Below are positions 23,635 to 32,200 of a stretch of DNA of 64,000 nt, in pieces. Each line of letters starts with the position of its first letter. Positions within the stretch are counted from its first letter, which is position 1. The position numbers were made by a program, and so were the translations under genes. Under the pieces are notes generated by a model, which saw only the letters and a list, made by a program, of their open reading frames with translations, did not search any database and was not told where the DNA came from. The DNA is taken from assembly GCF_014205255.1 (NCBI RefSeq), contig NZ_JACHNE010000001.1:3100001-3164000 (forward strand). The letters run 5' to 3'. The DNA is from Streptomyces caelestis (GTDB taxonomy: Bacteria > Actinomycetota > Actinomycetes > Streptomycetales > Streptomycetaceae).

Positions 23635-24728
23635 CTAGGGGGAGGGTCGGCGCCACGGCTCGATGACCGTCGCGCCCGCCGGTGGCGCCGTCCCCATCGC
23701 CGCCAGCGCGGGCGGGGCCTCGTCCAGCGGGATCGTGGACGTCACCAGCAGGTCGGGGCGCAGGACGCCGCCGCGGACCAGCTCCAGCATCGGCGGGTAG
23801 CTGTGCGCGGCCATGCCGTGACTGCCGAGGAGTTCGAGCTCCAGGGCGATCGCGCGGGCCATCGGCACGGGTGTGGTGCCGTCCGGCGAGGGCAGCAGGC
23901 CGACCTGGACGTGCCGGCCGCGGCGGCGCAGGCCGTTCACGGAGGCGGCGCAGGTGGCGGGGGACCGAGGGCGTCGAGGGAGAGATGGGCGCCACCGCCG
24001 GTGAGGTCGCGGACCGCCGCCGTGGGGTCCGGCACGGCCGACGCGTCCAGGCACCGCACCGCCCCGAACGTCCGCGCCAGGTCCAGCGCCCGGGCCGACA
24101 CGTCGACGGCCACGACCCGCGCGCCCGACGCCGCCGCGATCATCACCGCCGAGAGACCGACCCCGCCACAGCCGTGCACCGCCACCCCTTCCCCAAGCTC
24201 TCAACTTCGTTCGAGCAGGGGAGACCCCATTCCCGCCGCGATCCGGCCCTGCCGCACCACCGCCCGGTACGCCGTGGCGAAGCGGCAGCCGAGGGAGGCC
24301 GCCGTCGCGAACGACAGTTCCCCGGGGAGCGCCACGAGGTTGACGTCGGCGTGGTCCAGGGCCACGTACTGGGCGAAGGAGCCCCAGTGCGAGAAGCCGG
24401 GCTGGGTCTGCCGCTCGCACACCTGGTGGTCGCCCGCCGCACAGGACGGGCAGGTGCCGCAGGCGCAGATGAACGGCACGGTGACCCGGTCACCGGGCCG
24501 CCGGCGGGTCACCCGGTCGCCCACCGCCTCGACGACTCCGGCGCGTTCATGTCCCGGCACGTGCGGCAGCGCGATGTCCGGATCGTGGCCCTGCCAGCCG
24601 TGCCAGTCGCTGCGGCACAGCCCCGTGGCCTCGACCCGTACGACGACCCCGTGCTCCGCGGGCTCCGGATCGGCGACGTCCCGCACCTCGGCCGGCTCCC
24701 CGTACCGCTCGAACACCACGGCCCGCAT
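23635..24728 (-). pseudogene. Zinc-dependent alcohol dehydrogenase, broken by a repeat with a stop codon and by a frameshift
   Basis: Reading leftward, residues 1-165 are a medium-chain zinc alcohol dehydrogenase: catalytic zinc region [25 protein letters not shown], and the structural zinc cysteines in [17 protein letters not shown]. After GRIAAG a 39-bp piece of repeat DNA ([16 protein letters not shown]) is inserted in frame, with TGA at 24203-24201. The same frame then resumes with EGVAVHGCGGVGLSAVMIAAASGARVVAVD, the NAD-binding Rossmann motif. Near 23962 one base is missing (DALG then PPPAPPP). The neighbouring frame carries on SPATCAASVNGLRRRGRHVQVGLL to the end. Two independent lesions make it a pseudogene. 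The ancestral substrate is unknown. Confidence 0.9.
24187..24229 (-). repeat. Short repeat element inserted in the alcohol dehydrogenase gene
   Basis: On the - strand the core CTGCTCGAACGAAGTTGAGAG is shared, with one difference, with the copy at 27821-27863, and a more divergent relative lies at 1391-1419. It is flanked by C- and G-runs that can pair. It resembles the short palindromic repeats scattered in Streptomyces genomes. It supplies the in-frame TGA that ends the first part of the dehydrogenase. Confidence 0.75.
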
Positions 24729-24837
24729 GGTCCACCCGACTTCCGTCCGGGCCCGGGCCGTGAGGCACCCTCAGGGCCCGGGCAGTCAGCACCTCGGAGA
24801 AACGCTAGCCCGTGCCGTACCGGCGTCGTGAAGTCCA

Positions 24838-24852
24838 TACCCCCTAGGGGTA
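24838..24852 (+). promoter_or_regulatory. CsoR-like copper operator
   Basis: TACCCCCTAGGGGTA, a near-perfect palindrome, 63 bp before copZ and followed by a second half-like GGGG stretch. Streptomyces CsoR binds GC-rich palindromes of this form upstream of copper efflux operons. Copper would release the repressor and turn on copZ-copA. csoR itself is not in the window. Confidence 0.75.
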
Positions 24853-24914
24853 CAGTGGGGTAGCGGGCCCCATGGGACCCCAGAGCCCCACATGCCTCGA
24901 CGAGGAGTAATGAC

Positions 24915-25154
24915 ATGACCGCCCAGACCGACACCACCGGCCAGGTCACCACCGTCTACAAGGTGAGCGGCATGAGCTGCGGACACTGCGAGGGCGCCGT
25001 CTCCGGCGAGATCTCCCAGATCCCCGGCGTCAGTTCGGTGACGGCCGTCGCCTCGACCGGCGAGGTCACCGTCGTCTCCGCGACCCCGCTCGACGACGAG
25101 GCCGTACGCGCCGCCGTCGACGAGGCCGGTTTCGAGCTGGCCGGGAAGGCCTGA
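24915..25154 (+). CDS. copZ: Copper chaperone CopZ
   Basis: 79 residues. One heavy-metal-associated domain of the ferredoxin-like fold, with the Cu(I)-binding loop GMSCGHCEGAV at about residues 19-29; the two Cys bind copper. It hands Cu(I) to the efflux ATPase encoded next door and helps buffer cytosolic copper. Full length for the family; the N-terminal ten residues are a Thr-rich leader. It starts 63 bp after a CsoR-like operator and is followed after 136 bp by copA on the same strand, so it is almost surely copper-induced. Confidence 0.92.
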   Translation: MTAQTDTTGQVTTVYKVSGMSCGHCEGAVSGEISQIPGVSSVTAVASTGEVTVVSATPLDDEAVRAAVDEAGFELAGKA

Positions 25155-25290
25155 GCCCCCACCACCGGATCGACGTGCCTGAGACGCACCGGTCCTGGCA
25201 CTCGTACCGACGTACGGGCCGTACGCCGCCGCCCCGGCCCGTACGGCCCGTTCCGCTTCCCGGGCGCCCCGCATCACCTGGAGTACGGAC

Positions 25291-27531
25291 ATGACCAGCA
25301 CCACCGCCAAGGCGCCGACGGACCGCGAGCCGGCGCTCGCCGAGGTCGAGCTGCTCATCGGCGGGATGACCTGCGCCTCGTGCGCGGCCCGCGTGGAGAA
25401 GAAGCTCAACCGCATGGACGGCGTCACCGCCACGGTGAACTACGCGACGGAGAAGGCCCGGGTCAGCTACCCCGCGGATATCGAGGTCGCCGACCTGATC
25501 GCGACCGTGGTGAAGACCGGGTACACCGCCGAGGAGCCCGCACCCCCGCGGGAGGAGACGCCCGCCGCCGAGGAGGAGGACCCCGAGCTGTCGGCCCTGC
25601 GCCGGCGTCTCGTCGTCTCCGCCGCCCTCGCCGTGCCCGTCGTCCTGCTCGCGATGGTCCCGGCGCTCCAGTTCGACAACTGGCAGTGGCTCTCGCTCAC
25701 CCTCGCCGCCCCGGTCGTCGTCTGGGGCGGGCTGCCGTTCCACCGGGCGGCCTGGACGAACGCCCGGCACGGCGTCGCCACCATGGACACGCTGGTCTCC
25801 CTCGGCACGCTGGCCGCGTTCGGCTGGTCCCTGTGGGCCCTGTTCCTCGGCGACGCGGGCATGCCGGGCATGCGGCACCCCTTCGAGTTCACGGTCTCGC
25901 GCGGCGACGGCGCCTCCTCGGTCTACCTGGAGGTCGCCTCCGGCGTCACCGCCTTCATCCTGCTGGGCCGCTACCTGGAGGCCCGCTCCAAGCGCCGCGC
26001 CGGGGCCGCCCTGCGCGCGCTCATGGAACTCGGCGCCAAGGACGTGGCCGTGCTGCGGAACGGGCGCGAGGTGCGGATCCCGGCGCGGCGGCTGGCCGTC
26101 GGCGACCGGTTCGTCGTACGGCCCGGCGAGAAGATCGCCACCGACGGCACGGTCGTCGAGGGCGTCTCCGCGGTGGACGCCTCGATGCTGACCGGCGAAT
26201 CGGTGCCGGTGGACGTGACGGCCGGGGACGCGGTCACCGGCGCGACGGTCAACGCGGGCGGGCGGCTCGTCGTCGAGGCCACCCGGATCGGCGCCGACAC
26301 CCGGCTCGCGCGGATGGCGAAGCTGGTGGAGGACGCGCAGAACGGCAAGGCCGAGGTGCAGCGGCTCGCCGACCGGATCTCCGGGATCTTCGTACCGGTG
26401 GTCCTGCTGATCGCCGCCGCCACGGCCGGGGCGTGGCTCGGGCTGACCGGCGACGGCGTCGCCGCGTTCACCGCCGCCGTCGCGGTCCTGATCATCGCCT
26501 GCCCGTGCGCCCTGGGCCTGGCCACTCCGACCGCGCTGATGGTCGGCACGGGCCGCGGCGCCCAGCTCGGCATCCTCATCAAGGGCCCGGAGGTCCTGGA
26601 GTCCACGCGCCGGATCGACACCGTCGTCCTGGACAAGACCGGCACGGTCACCACGGGCCGGATGACCCTCCAGGAGGTCCACGTCGCCGAGGGCGCCGAC
26701 GAGAAGGAGGTGCTGCGCCTGGCGGGCGCCGTCGAGCACGCCTCCGAGCACCCCGTGGCCCGTGCGATCGCGCTGGGCGCCGAGGAGAGGGCCGGACGGC
26801 TCCCGGACGTCGAGAACTTCGAGAACGCCCCCGGGCGGGGCGTACGAGGGCGCGTGGAGGGCCGTGAGGTCGCCGTGGGGCGGCTCTACGACGACGTACC
26901 GCCGGAGCTGGCCCGCGCGCGGGCCGAGGCCGAGCGGGCCGGGCGTACGGCCGTCCTGGCCGGCTGGGACGGGACGGCGCGGGCCGTGCTGGCCGTGGCG
27001 GACGCGGTCAAGGAGACCAGCGCCGAGGCGGTGCGGGAGCTGCGCGCGCTGGGGCTCACGCCGGTGCTGCTGACCGGGGACAACCGGGCGGTGGCCGAAA
27101 CGGTGGCCGAGGCCGTAGGGATCGACCAGGTCATCGCGGAGGTGCTGCCCGAGGACAAGGTCGACGCCGTACGGCGGCTGCAGGCCGAGGGGCGGGTCGT
27201 CGCCATGGTGGGTGACGGCGTCAACGACGCGGCCGCGCTCGCCACCGCCGATCTGGGCCTGGCCATGGGCACCGGTACGGACGCGGCGATCGAGGCGGGC
27301 GATCTGACGCTGGTCCGCGGCGATCTGCGGGTGGCCGCGGACGCGATCCGGCTGTCCCGCCGGACGCTGGCCACGATCAAGGGCAACCTCGTCTGGGCCT
27401 TCGGCTACAACGTGGCCGCGCTGCCGCTGGCCGCCGCGGGACTGCTCAACCCGATGATCGCCGGGGCCGCGATGGCCTTCTCGTCCGTTTTCGTCGTCAC
27501 GAACAGCCTCCGACTGCGGACATTCCGGTGA
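25291..27531 (+). CDS. copA: Copper-exporting P1B-type ATPase CopA
   Basis: 746 residues. It has one N-terminal metal-binding domain with [16 protein letters not shown] near 26-41, then eight membrane helices. Catalytic parts: MLTGESVPV of the actuator domain near 300; [14 protein letters not shown] in helix 6 near 404, with the ion-binding Cys-Pro-Cys; [12 protein letters not shown] with the phosphorylated Asp near 447; [13 protein letters not shown] with the HP motif of P1B pumps; and [12 protein letters not shown] near 640. It exports Cu(I) out of the cytoplasm using ATP. It follows copZ and shares the CsoR-type operator. It is a complete protein of normal length with nothing unusual. Confidence 0.95.
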   Translation: MTSTTAKAPTDREPALAEVELLIGGMTCASCAARVEKKLNRMDGVTATVNYATEKARVSYPADIEVADLIATVVKTGYTAEEPAPPREETPAAEEEDPELSALRRRLVVSAALAVPVVLLAMVPALQFDNWQWLSLTLAAPVVVWGGLPFHRAAWTNARHGVATMDTLVSLGTLAAFGWSLWALFLGDAGMPGMRHPFEFTVSRGDGASSVYLEVASGVTAFILLGRYLEARSKRRAGAALRALMELGAKDVAVLRNGREVRIPARRLAVGDRFVVRPGEKIATDGTVVEGVSAVDASMLTGESVPVDVTAGDAVTGATVNAGGRLVVEATRIGADTRLARMAKLVEDAQNGKAEVQRLADRISGIFVPVVLLIAAATAGAWLGLTGDGVAAFTAAVAVLIIACPCALGLATPTALMVGTGRGAQLGILIKGPEVLESTRRIDTVVLDKTGTVTTGRMTLQEVHVAEGADEKEVLRLAGAVEHASEHPVARAIALGAEERAGRLPDVENFENAPGRGVRGRVEGREVAVGRLYDDVPPELARARAEAERAGRTAVLAGWDGTARAVLAVADAVKETSAEAVRELRALGLTPVLLTGDNRAVAETVAEAVGIDQVIAEVLPEDKVDAVRRLQAEGRVVAMVGDGVNDAAALATADLGLAMGTGTDAAIEAGDLTLVRGDLRVAADAIRLSRRTLATIKGNLVWAFGYNVAALPLAAAGLLNPMIAGAAMAFSSVFVVTNSLRLRTFR

Positions 27532-27788
27532 AGTCCCCTGAATTCGCCCTACGTTCATGGCGAACGTGATTTGAGCCCCTCTGGAGTCCCGGGCCCGACT
27601 CACATAAGCTCTTCACAAGGCTCGCGCATCATTCTTACGCTTGAGCCCCGAGCGGCATATCCGGGCTCTTGCGTACCTTACGGACATACGCAAGAGACGC
27701 AGATCACAGTGATGTGAACGTAACCATCGAAGGGGTTCGAAGGTCTAAGTTGACGATGTCAGGGAGCGTCTTGGGGGGCGTCACCTGG

Positions 27789-27822
27789 CATCTGGAGATG
27801 TCTTGGGGGATTTCTCCAGATG
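27789..27822. repeat. 10-bp inverted repeat before the short repeat element
   Basis: CATCTGGAGA (27789-27798) and TCTCCAGATG (27813-27822) pair perfectly around a 14-base loop (TGTCTTGGGGGATT). It abuts the repeat element at 27821, so the two may form one larger mobile or structured unit. Confidence 0.6.
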
Positions 27823-27863
27823 GGGGTACCTCCCTGCTCGAACGGAGTTGAGAGCTTGGGGGA
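27821..27863 (+). repeat. Short repeat element, intergenic copy
   Basis: It contains CTGCTCGAACGGAGTTGAGAG, nearly identical to the copy that breaks the alcohol dehydrogenase at 24187-24229 and related to 1391-1419. It is flanked by GGGGGTACC and GGGGGAG. This is the best-preserved intergenic copy in the window. Confidence 0.75.
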
Positions 27864-28000
27864 GCGTTGCCGGGGCACGTACACCGGGAAGCTTTGAGCG
27901 GCCCTCCCGGTCGTACGCTGTCCCGGCAGACCGCACACAGCAGTACGGCGAGTTTTGCTCGTTGTGCTCAACAGCGATTCAGGCGCTGTCCTCACAGACG

Positions 28001-28099
28001 CCCGGCCGGATCCCGTGGGGGGAATCCGTACCGGGACTGGGAAGGCGCCCTGGTCGTCGGCCCGTGGGGGGACCGGCGCTCCGGGGCGCCTTCTTTTTT
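28001..28099 (+). ncRNA. Candidate small RNA with two hairpins sharing one loop sequence and a terminator
   Basis: Hairpin 1: CCCGG (28001-28005) and CGGAT (28007-28011) pair with ATCCG and CCGGG (to 28035) around the loop CCCGTGGGGGGA (28012-28023). Hairpin 2: GAAGGCGCC (28041-28049) pairs with GGCGCCTTC (28085-28093), with an inner stem GTCGG/CCGGC around the very same 12-base loop (28061-28072), and is followed by TTTTTT (28094-28099). Two stable hairpins with the same G6 loop ending in a T-run are typical of a trans-acting RNA with its own terminator. The 5' end is not defined and could lie upstream of 28001. It could instead be only the copA terminator. Confidence 0.55.
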
Positions 28100-28150
28100 G
28101 CCTCTCGGCTTCTCTGCCTCTCGGTGCCTTCTCGTCACGCGCGCCTACGC

Positions 28151-28188
28151 AAAAGCCCCCGCACCCGCACAGCAGCGGATACGGGGGC
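28151..28188 (-). terminator. Rho-independent terminator of citA
   Basis: Read on the - strand, GCCCCCG pairs with CGGGGGC (28155-28161 with 28182-28188), and the hairpin is followed by TTTTGCG. It lies about 40 bases past the citA stop. Confidence 0.75.
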
Positions 28189-28225
28189 CGAGCGGTACTG
28201 CGCCTCAGCGCTCCACGACGGAGGC

Positions 28226-29515
28226 TCAGCGCTCCTCGACGGGCACGAAGTCGCGCTCGACGACGCCCGTGTAGATCTGGCGCGGGCGGCCGATGCGGGA
28301 GCCCGGCTCCTTGATCATCTCGTGCCACTGGGCGATCCAGCCCGGAAGGCGGCCGAGGGCGAACAGGACCGTGAACATCTCGGTCGGGAAGCCCATGGCT
28401 CGGTAGATCAGGCCGGTGTAGAAGTCGACGTTCGGGTAGAGGCTGCGCGAGACGAAGTAGTCGTCGGAGAGCGCGTGCTCCTCCAGCTTCAGCGCGATGT
28501 CCAGCAGCTCGTCGGACTTGCCGAGGGCGGACAGCACGTCGTGCGCGGCGGCCTTGATGATCTTGGCGCGCGGGTCGAAGTTCTTGTAGACCCGGTGGCC
28601 GAAGCCCATCAGGCGGACGCCGTCCTCCTTGTTCTTCACCTTGCGGATGAAGTTGTCGACGTCGCCGCCGGCGTCGCGGATGCCCTCCAGCATCTCCAGC
28701 ACGGACTGGTTGGCGCCGCCGTGCAGCGGGCCCCACAGGGCGTTGATGCCGGCGGAGATCGAGGCGAACATGTTCGCCTGCGAGGAGCCGACCAGGCGGA
28801 CCGTGGAGGTCGAGCAGTTCTGCTCGTGGTCCGCGTGCAGGATCAGCAGCTTGTCCAGCGCGGAGACCACGGTCGGGTCGAGCTCGTACTCCTGCGCGGG
28901 GACCGAGAAGGTCATGCGGAGGAAGTTCTCGACGTAGCCGAGGTCGTTGCGCGGGTAGACGAACGGGTGGCCGATCGACTTCTTGTACGCGTACGCCGCG
29001 ATCGTCGGGAGCTTGGCGAGCAGACGGATCGTGGAGAGGTTGCGCTGGCGCTCGTCGAACGGGTTGTGGCTGTCCTGGTAGAACGTGGACAGCGCCGAGA
29101 CGACCGAGGACAGCATGGCCATCGGGTGGGCGTCACGCGGGAAGCCCTTGTAGAAGTTCTTGACGTCCTCGTGCAGCAGGGTGTGCTGCGTGATGTCGTT
29201 CTTGAACGTCGAGAGCTCGTCGACGGTCGGCAGCTCGCCGTTGATCAGCAGGTAGGCGACGTCCAGGAACGTGGAGCGCTCGGCCAACTGCTCGATCGGG
29301 TAGCCGCGGTACCGCAGGATGCCCGCTTCGCCGTCCAGGTAGGTGACGGCGGATTTGTAGGCGGCGGTATTGCCGTAACCGCTGTCCAGCGTCACCAGAC
29401 CGGTCTGGGCGCGGAGCTTGCCGATGTCGAAGCCCTTGTCACCGACGGTGCTGTCGATCACCGGGTAGGTGTACTCGCCGTCGCCGTACCGCAGTACTAC
29501 AGAGTTGTCGCTCAC
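28226..29515 (-). CDS. citA: Citrate synthase
   Basis: 429 residues, full length for type II citrate synthase. It condenses acetyl-CoA and oxaloacetate at the entry of the TCA cycle. Features: the N-terminal VVLRYGDGEYTYPVIDSTVGDKGFDIG beta domain typical of hexameric enzymes; LHADHEQNCSTSTVRLVGSSQANMFASISAGINALWGPLHGGANQ near 235-280, with the catalytic His residues; and LMGFGHRVYKNFDPRA near 310-325, with the His of the citrate-synthase signature. The catalytic Asp lies in the later DFYTGLIYRAMGFP. GTG at 29515 is chosen for the GAGGGA site and because SDNSVVLRYG is the usual Streptomyces start. A long palindrome lies 106-128 bp upstream. Confidence 0.95.
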   Translation of the reverse strand: MSDNSVVLRYGDGEYTYPVIDSTVGDKGFDIGKLRAQTGLVTLDSGYGNTAAYKSAVTYLDGEAGILRYRGYPIEQLAERSTFLDVAYLLINGELPTVDELSTFKNDITQHTLLHEDVKNFYKGFPRDAHPMAMLSSVVSALSTFYQDSHNPFDERQRNLSTIRLLAKLPTIAAYAYKKSIGHPFVYPRNDLGYVENFLRMTFSVPAQEYELDPTVVSALDKLLILHADHEQNCSTSTVRLVGSSQANMFASISAGINALWGPLHGGANQSVLEMLEGIRDAGGDVDNFIRKVKNKEDGVRLMGFGHRVYKNFDPRAKIIKAAAHDVLSALGKSDELLDIALKLEEHALSDDYFVSRSLYPNVDFYTGLIYRAMGFPTEMFTVLFALGRLPGWIAQWHEMIKEPGSRIGRPRQIYTGVVERDFVPVEER

Positions 29516-29620
29516 GTCATCCCTCACCGACGTTGTGCCTCTTCTTCGAGGTGCCCTGACTGTCTCTACCATCCCCCACTCGGCTCAGGAGAGTGCACTC
29601 GGGGTCGACCATCGGGCCTA

Positions 29621-29643
29621 TTGACGGCACTGAGTGCCGTCAA
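29621..29643. promoter_or_regulatory. Perfect 23-base palindrome between recD2 and citA
   Basis: Arms TTGACGGCACT and AGTGCCGTCAA around one central base. It lies 106-128 bp before the citA start and 51 bp after the recD2 stop. On the - strand its outer end reads TTGACG, a -35 hexamer, with TAGGCC 17 bases later, so it could be an operator overlapping the citA promoter. A terminator for recD2 is the other reading. Confidence 0.55.
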
Positions 29644-29693
29644 CTTGCTCATCCTGCCCCCTGGGTTCCCCTTCTGGAAGTGCCTTGTGACCT

Positions 29694-31970
29694 TCACGAC
29701 TCATTTGATCGATCATTTTTCGTTGAACCGAGCCGGAAGTCGAGTGCCGTGCACCTCCGGCCCGCCGACACCGTGCGCACCGCCTGGCCGATCGCCTTGC
29801 GCGAACCGACGAGGACGACCAGCTGTTTGGCCCGGGTGACCGCCGTGTAGAGCAGGTTGCGCTGGAGCATCATCCAGGCGCCCGTGGTGACCGGGATGAC
29901 GACCGCCGGGTACTCGCTGCCCTGGGAGCGGTGGATGGTCACGGCGTAGGCGTGAGCCAGCTCGTCGAGCTCGTCGAACTCGTACGGAACCTCCTCGTCC
30001 TCGTCCGTCAGCACCGTCAGACGCTGGTCGACCGGGTCGAGCGAGGTGACCACGCCGACGGTGCCGTTGAAGACACCGTTCTTGCCCTTCTCGTAATTGT
30101 TGCGAATCTGGGTGACCTTGTCGCCGACACGGAACACCCGTCCGCCGAATCTCTTCTCGGGCAGCTCGGGGCGGCCCGGGGTGACGGCCTGCTGGAGCAG
30201 GCCGTTGAGGGCGCCCGCGCCCGCCGGGCCCCGGTGCATGGGGGCGAGGACCTGCACGTCCCGGCGCGGGTCGAGCCCGAACTTGGCCGGGATCCGGCGG
30301 GCCGCCACATCGACCGTGAGCCGGCCGGCGGCCTCCGTGTCGTCCTCGACGAAGAGGAAGAAGTCCTTCATGCCGTCGGTGAGGGGGTGTTGGCCGGCGT
30401 TGATCCGGTGCGCGTTCGTCACCACGCCCGACTGCTGGGCCTGGCGGAAGACCCGGGTGAGGCGGACGGCGGGGATCGGGCCCCCGTCGGCCAGGAGGTC
30501 GCGCAGCACCTCCCCCGCGCCGACGCTGGGCAGCTGGTCCACATCCCCGACGAACAGGAGATGGGCTCCCGGCGGCACGGCCTTGACGAGCTTGTTGGCG
30601 AGGAGCAGGTCCAGCATGGACGCCTCGTCGACCACCACCAGGTCGGCGTCCAGCGGGCGGTCCCGGTCGTAGGCCGCGTCACCGCCGGGTTTCAGCTCCA
30701 GCAGGCGGTGGACCGTGGAGGCCTCGGCGCCGGTGAGCTCGGACAGGCGCTTGGCGGCCCGGCCGGTCGGGGCGGCGAGCACGACCTTGGCCTTCTTGGC
30801 GCGGGCCAGCTCCACGATGGAGCGGACCGTGAAGGACTTGCCGCAACCGGGGCCGCCGGTGAGGACGGCTACCTTCTCGGTCAGCGCGAGCCTGACGGCG
30901 GCCTCCTGCTCGGGGGCGAGGGCGACGCCGGTGCGTGTCTTCAGCCAGCCGAGGGCCTTGTCCCAGGTCACCGCCCGGAAGCCCGGCATCCGGTCCTCCT
31001 CGGTGCGCAGGAGGCGCAGCAGCTGGGCGGAGAGGGAGAGTTCGGCCCGGTGGAAGGGCACGAGGTAGATCGCGGTGACGGGCTCGCCGCCGTCGGGGCC
31101 CGGGACCTTCTCCCGTACGACGCCGGGGTCCTCGCCGTCCTCCGGAGGCTCGGCCAGCTCGGCGAGGCACTCGATGACCAGGCCCGTGTCGACCTGGAGG
31201 AGCTTGACCGCGTCCTTGATCAGCTGTTCCTCCGGGAGGAAGCAGTGGCCCTGGTCGGTGGACTGCGACAGCGCGTACTGCAGGCCCGCCTTGACGCGCT
31301 CCGGACTGTCGTGCGGGATGCCGACGGACTGGGCGATCTTGTCGGCGGTGAGGAAGCCGATGCCCCAGACGTCGGCGGCGAGACGGTAGGGCTGGTTCTT
31401 CACCACGGAGATGGACGCGTCGCCGTACTTCTTGTAGATCCGCACGGCGATGGACGTGGACACCTCGACGGTCTGGAGGAAGAGCATGACCTCCTTGATG
31501 GCCTTCTGTTCCTCCCAGGCGTCGGCGATCTTCTTCGTCCGCTTGGGCCCGAGGCCCGGGACCTCGATGAGCCGCTTGGGCTCCTCCTCGATGACCTGCA
31601 GGGTGTCCAGGCCGAAATGCTGCGTGATCCGGTCGGCGAAGACCGGGCCGATGCCCTTGACCAGGCCGGAGCCGAGGTATCGGCGGATGCCCTGGACGGT
31701 GGCCGGCAGGACGGTCGTGTAGTTCTCCACGTGGAACTGCTTGCCGTACTGGGGATGCGAGCTCCAGCGGCCCTCCATGCGCAGGGACTCCCCCACCTGG
31801 GCGCCGAGCAGCGCGCCCACCACCGTGAGCAGGTCGCCGCCGCCTCTGCCGGTGTCGACCCGGGCGACCGTGTAGCCGTTCTCCTCGTTGGCGTACGTGA
31901 TCCGCTCGAGAACGCCTTCGAGCACGGCGAGCCGCCGTTCGTCGGCGGGGGTTCCCGTTTGGTTGGGCAT
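29694..31970 (-). CDS. recD2: RecD2-type 5'-3' DNA helicase
   Basis: 758 residues. A superfamily 1B helicase, independent of RecBC. N-terminal OB-like region (VLERITYANEENGYTVARV), helix-hairpin-helix part with GSGLVKGIGPVFADRI and VPGLGPKRTKKIADAW near 90-145, Walker A LTGGPGCGKSFT near 370, Walker B VVVDEASMLD near 445, GDVDQLPSVGAGEVL, and the C-terminal YAVTIHRSQGSEYPAVVIP...LLYTAVTRAKQLVVLVG, which is the 1B/UvrD_C_2 end. It likely helps in DNA repair or replication fork restart. ATG at 31970 is chosen because the conserved N-terminus starts there; the ribosome site is weak. It is normal in length. Confidence 0.9.
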   Translation of the reverse strand: MPNQTGTPADERRLAVLEGVLERITYANEENGYTVARVDTGRGGGDLLTVVGALLGAQVGESLRMEGRWSSHPQYGKQFHVENYTTVLPATVQGIRRYLGSGLVKGIGPVFADRITQHFGLDTLQVIEEEPKRLIEVPGLGPKRTKKIADAWEEQKAIKEVMLFLQTVEVSTSIAVRIYKKYGDASISVVKNQPYRLAADVWGIGFLTADKIAQSVGIPHDSPERVKAGLQYALSQSTDQGHCFLPEEQLIKDAVKLLQVDTGLVIECLAELAEPPEDGEDPGVVREKVPGPDGGEPVTAIYLVPFHRAELSLSAQLLRLLRTEEDRMPGFRAVTWDKALGWLKTRTGVALAPEQEAAVRLALTEKVAVLTGGPGCGKSFTVRSIVELARAKKAKVVLAAPTGRAAKRLSELTGAEASTVHRLLELKPGGDAAYDRDRPLDADLVVVDEASMLDLLLANKLVKAVPPGAHLLFVGDVDQLPSVGAGEVLRDLLADGGPIPAVRLTRVFRQAQQSGVVTNAHRINAGQHPLTDGMKDFFLFVEDDTEAAGRLTVDVAARRIPAKFGLDPRRDVQVLAPMHRGPAGAGALNGLLQQAVTPGRPELPEKRFGGRVFRVGDKVTQIRNNYEKGKNGVFNGTVGVVTSLDPVDQRLTVLTDEDEEVPYEFDELDELAHAYAVTIHRSQGSEYPAVVIPVTTGAWMMLQRNLLYTAVTRAKQLVVLVGSRKAIGQAVRTVSAGRRCTALDFRLGSTKNDRSNES

Positions 31971-31999
31971 GATCCGACGGTACCGCCGGGGTACGACAC

Positions 32000-32200
32000 T
32001 CAGGCCTCTATGTGACCTTTCTTGACGGCCGTCACGAATGCCGTCCAGCCATGGGCGGAGAAGATCAGGGTGGGGCCGGTGGTGGTCTTGCTGTCGCGGA
32101 CGGGCACGTCTGGGTTGTCGCGGGCGACTTCGAGGCACTCGGCTTGGCTGCCGCCGCTGTAGCTGGACTTGTACCACCCGCTGTGTTCACTGCTGATCAT
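32000..32200 (-). CDS. DUF397 small protein
   Basis: 66 residues. WYKSSYSGGSQAECLEVA near residues 9-26 and VPVRDSKTTTGPTLIFSAHGWTAFVTAVKKG is the complete DUF397 domain. Such proteins are abundant in Streptomyces and are usually encoded directly after an XRE/DUF5753 regulator, often called a toxin-antitoxin-like or signalling pair (Scr1/Scr2 type). The gene overlaps its partner by 14 bases, so it is translated from the same message. Its biochemical action is not established. Confidence 0.9.
   Translation of the reverse strand: MISSEHSGWYKSSYSGGSQAECLEVARDNPDVPVRDSKTTTGPTLIFSAHGWTAFVTAVKKGHIEA

Larger units (their letters stand above)
27532..28225. other. 694-bp intergenic region with a repeat element, a candidate small RNA and the citA terminator
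   Basis: No protein gene is supported. It contains, in order, a 10-bp inverted repeat (27789-27822), a short repeat element (27821-27863), two hairpins with identical 12-base loops (28001-28099, + strand) and the citA terminator (28151-28188). The stretch 27532-27788 is unusually AT-rich for this window but shows no motif that I can name. Confidence 0.7.

Noticed and set aside
28001..28099. 6C RNA on the - strand
   Set aside because: The - strand would show two C6 loops, but it lacks a T-run after the hairpins, while the + strand has one; the + strand reading was kept.
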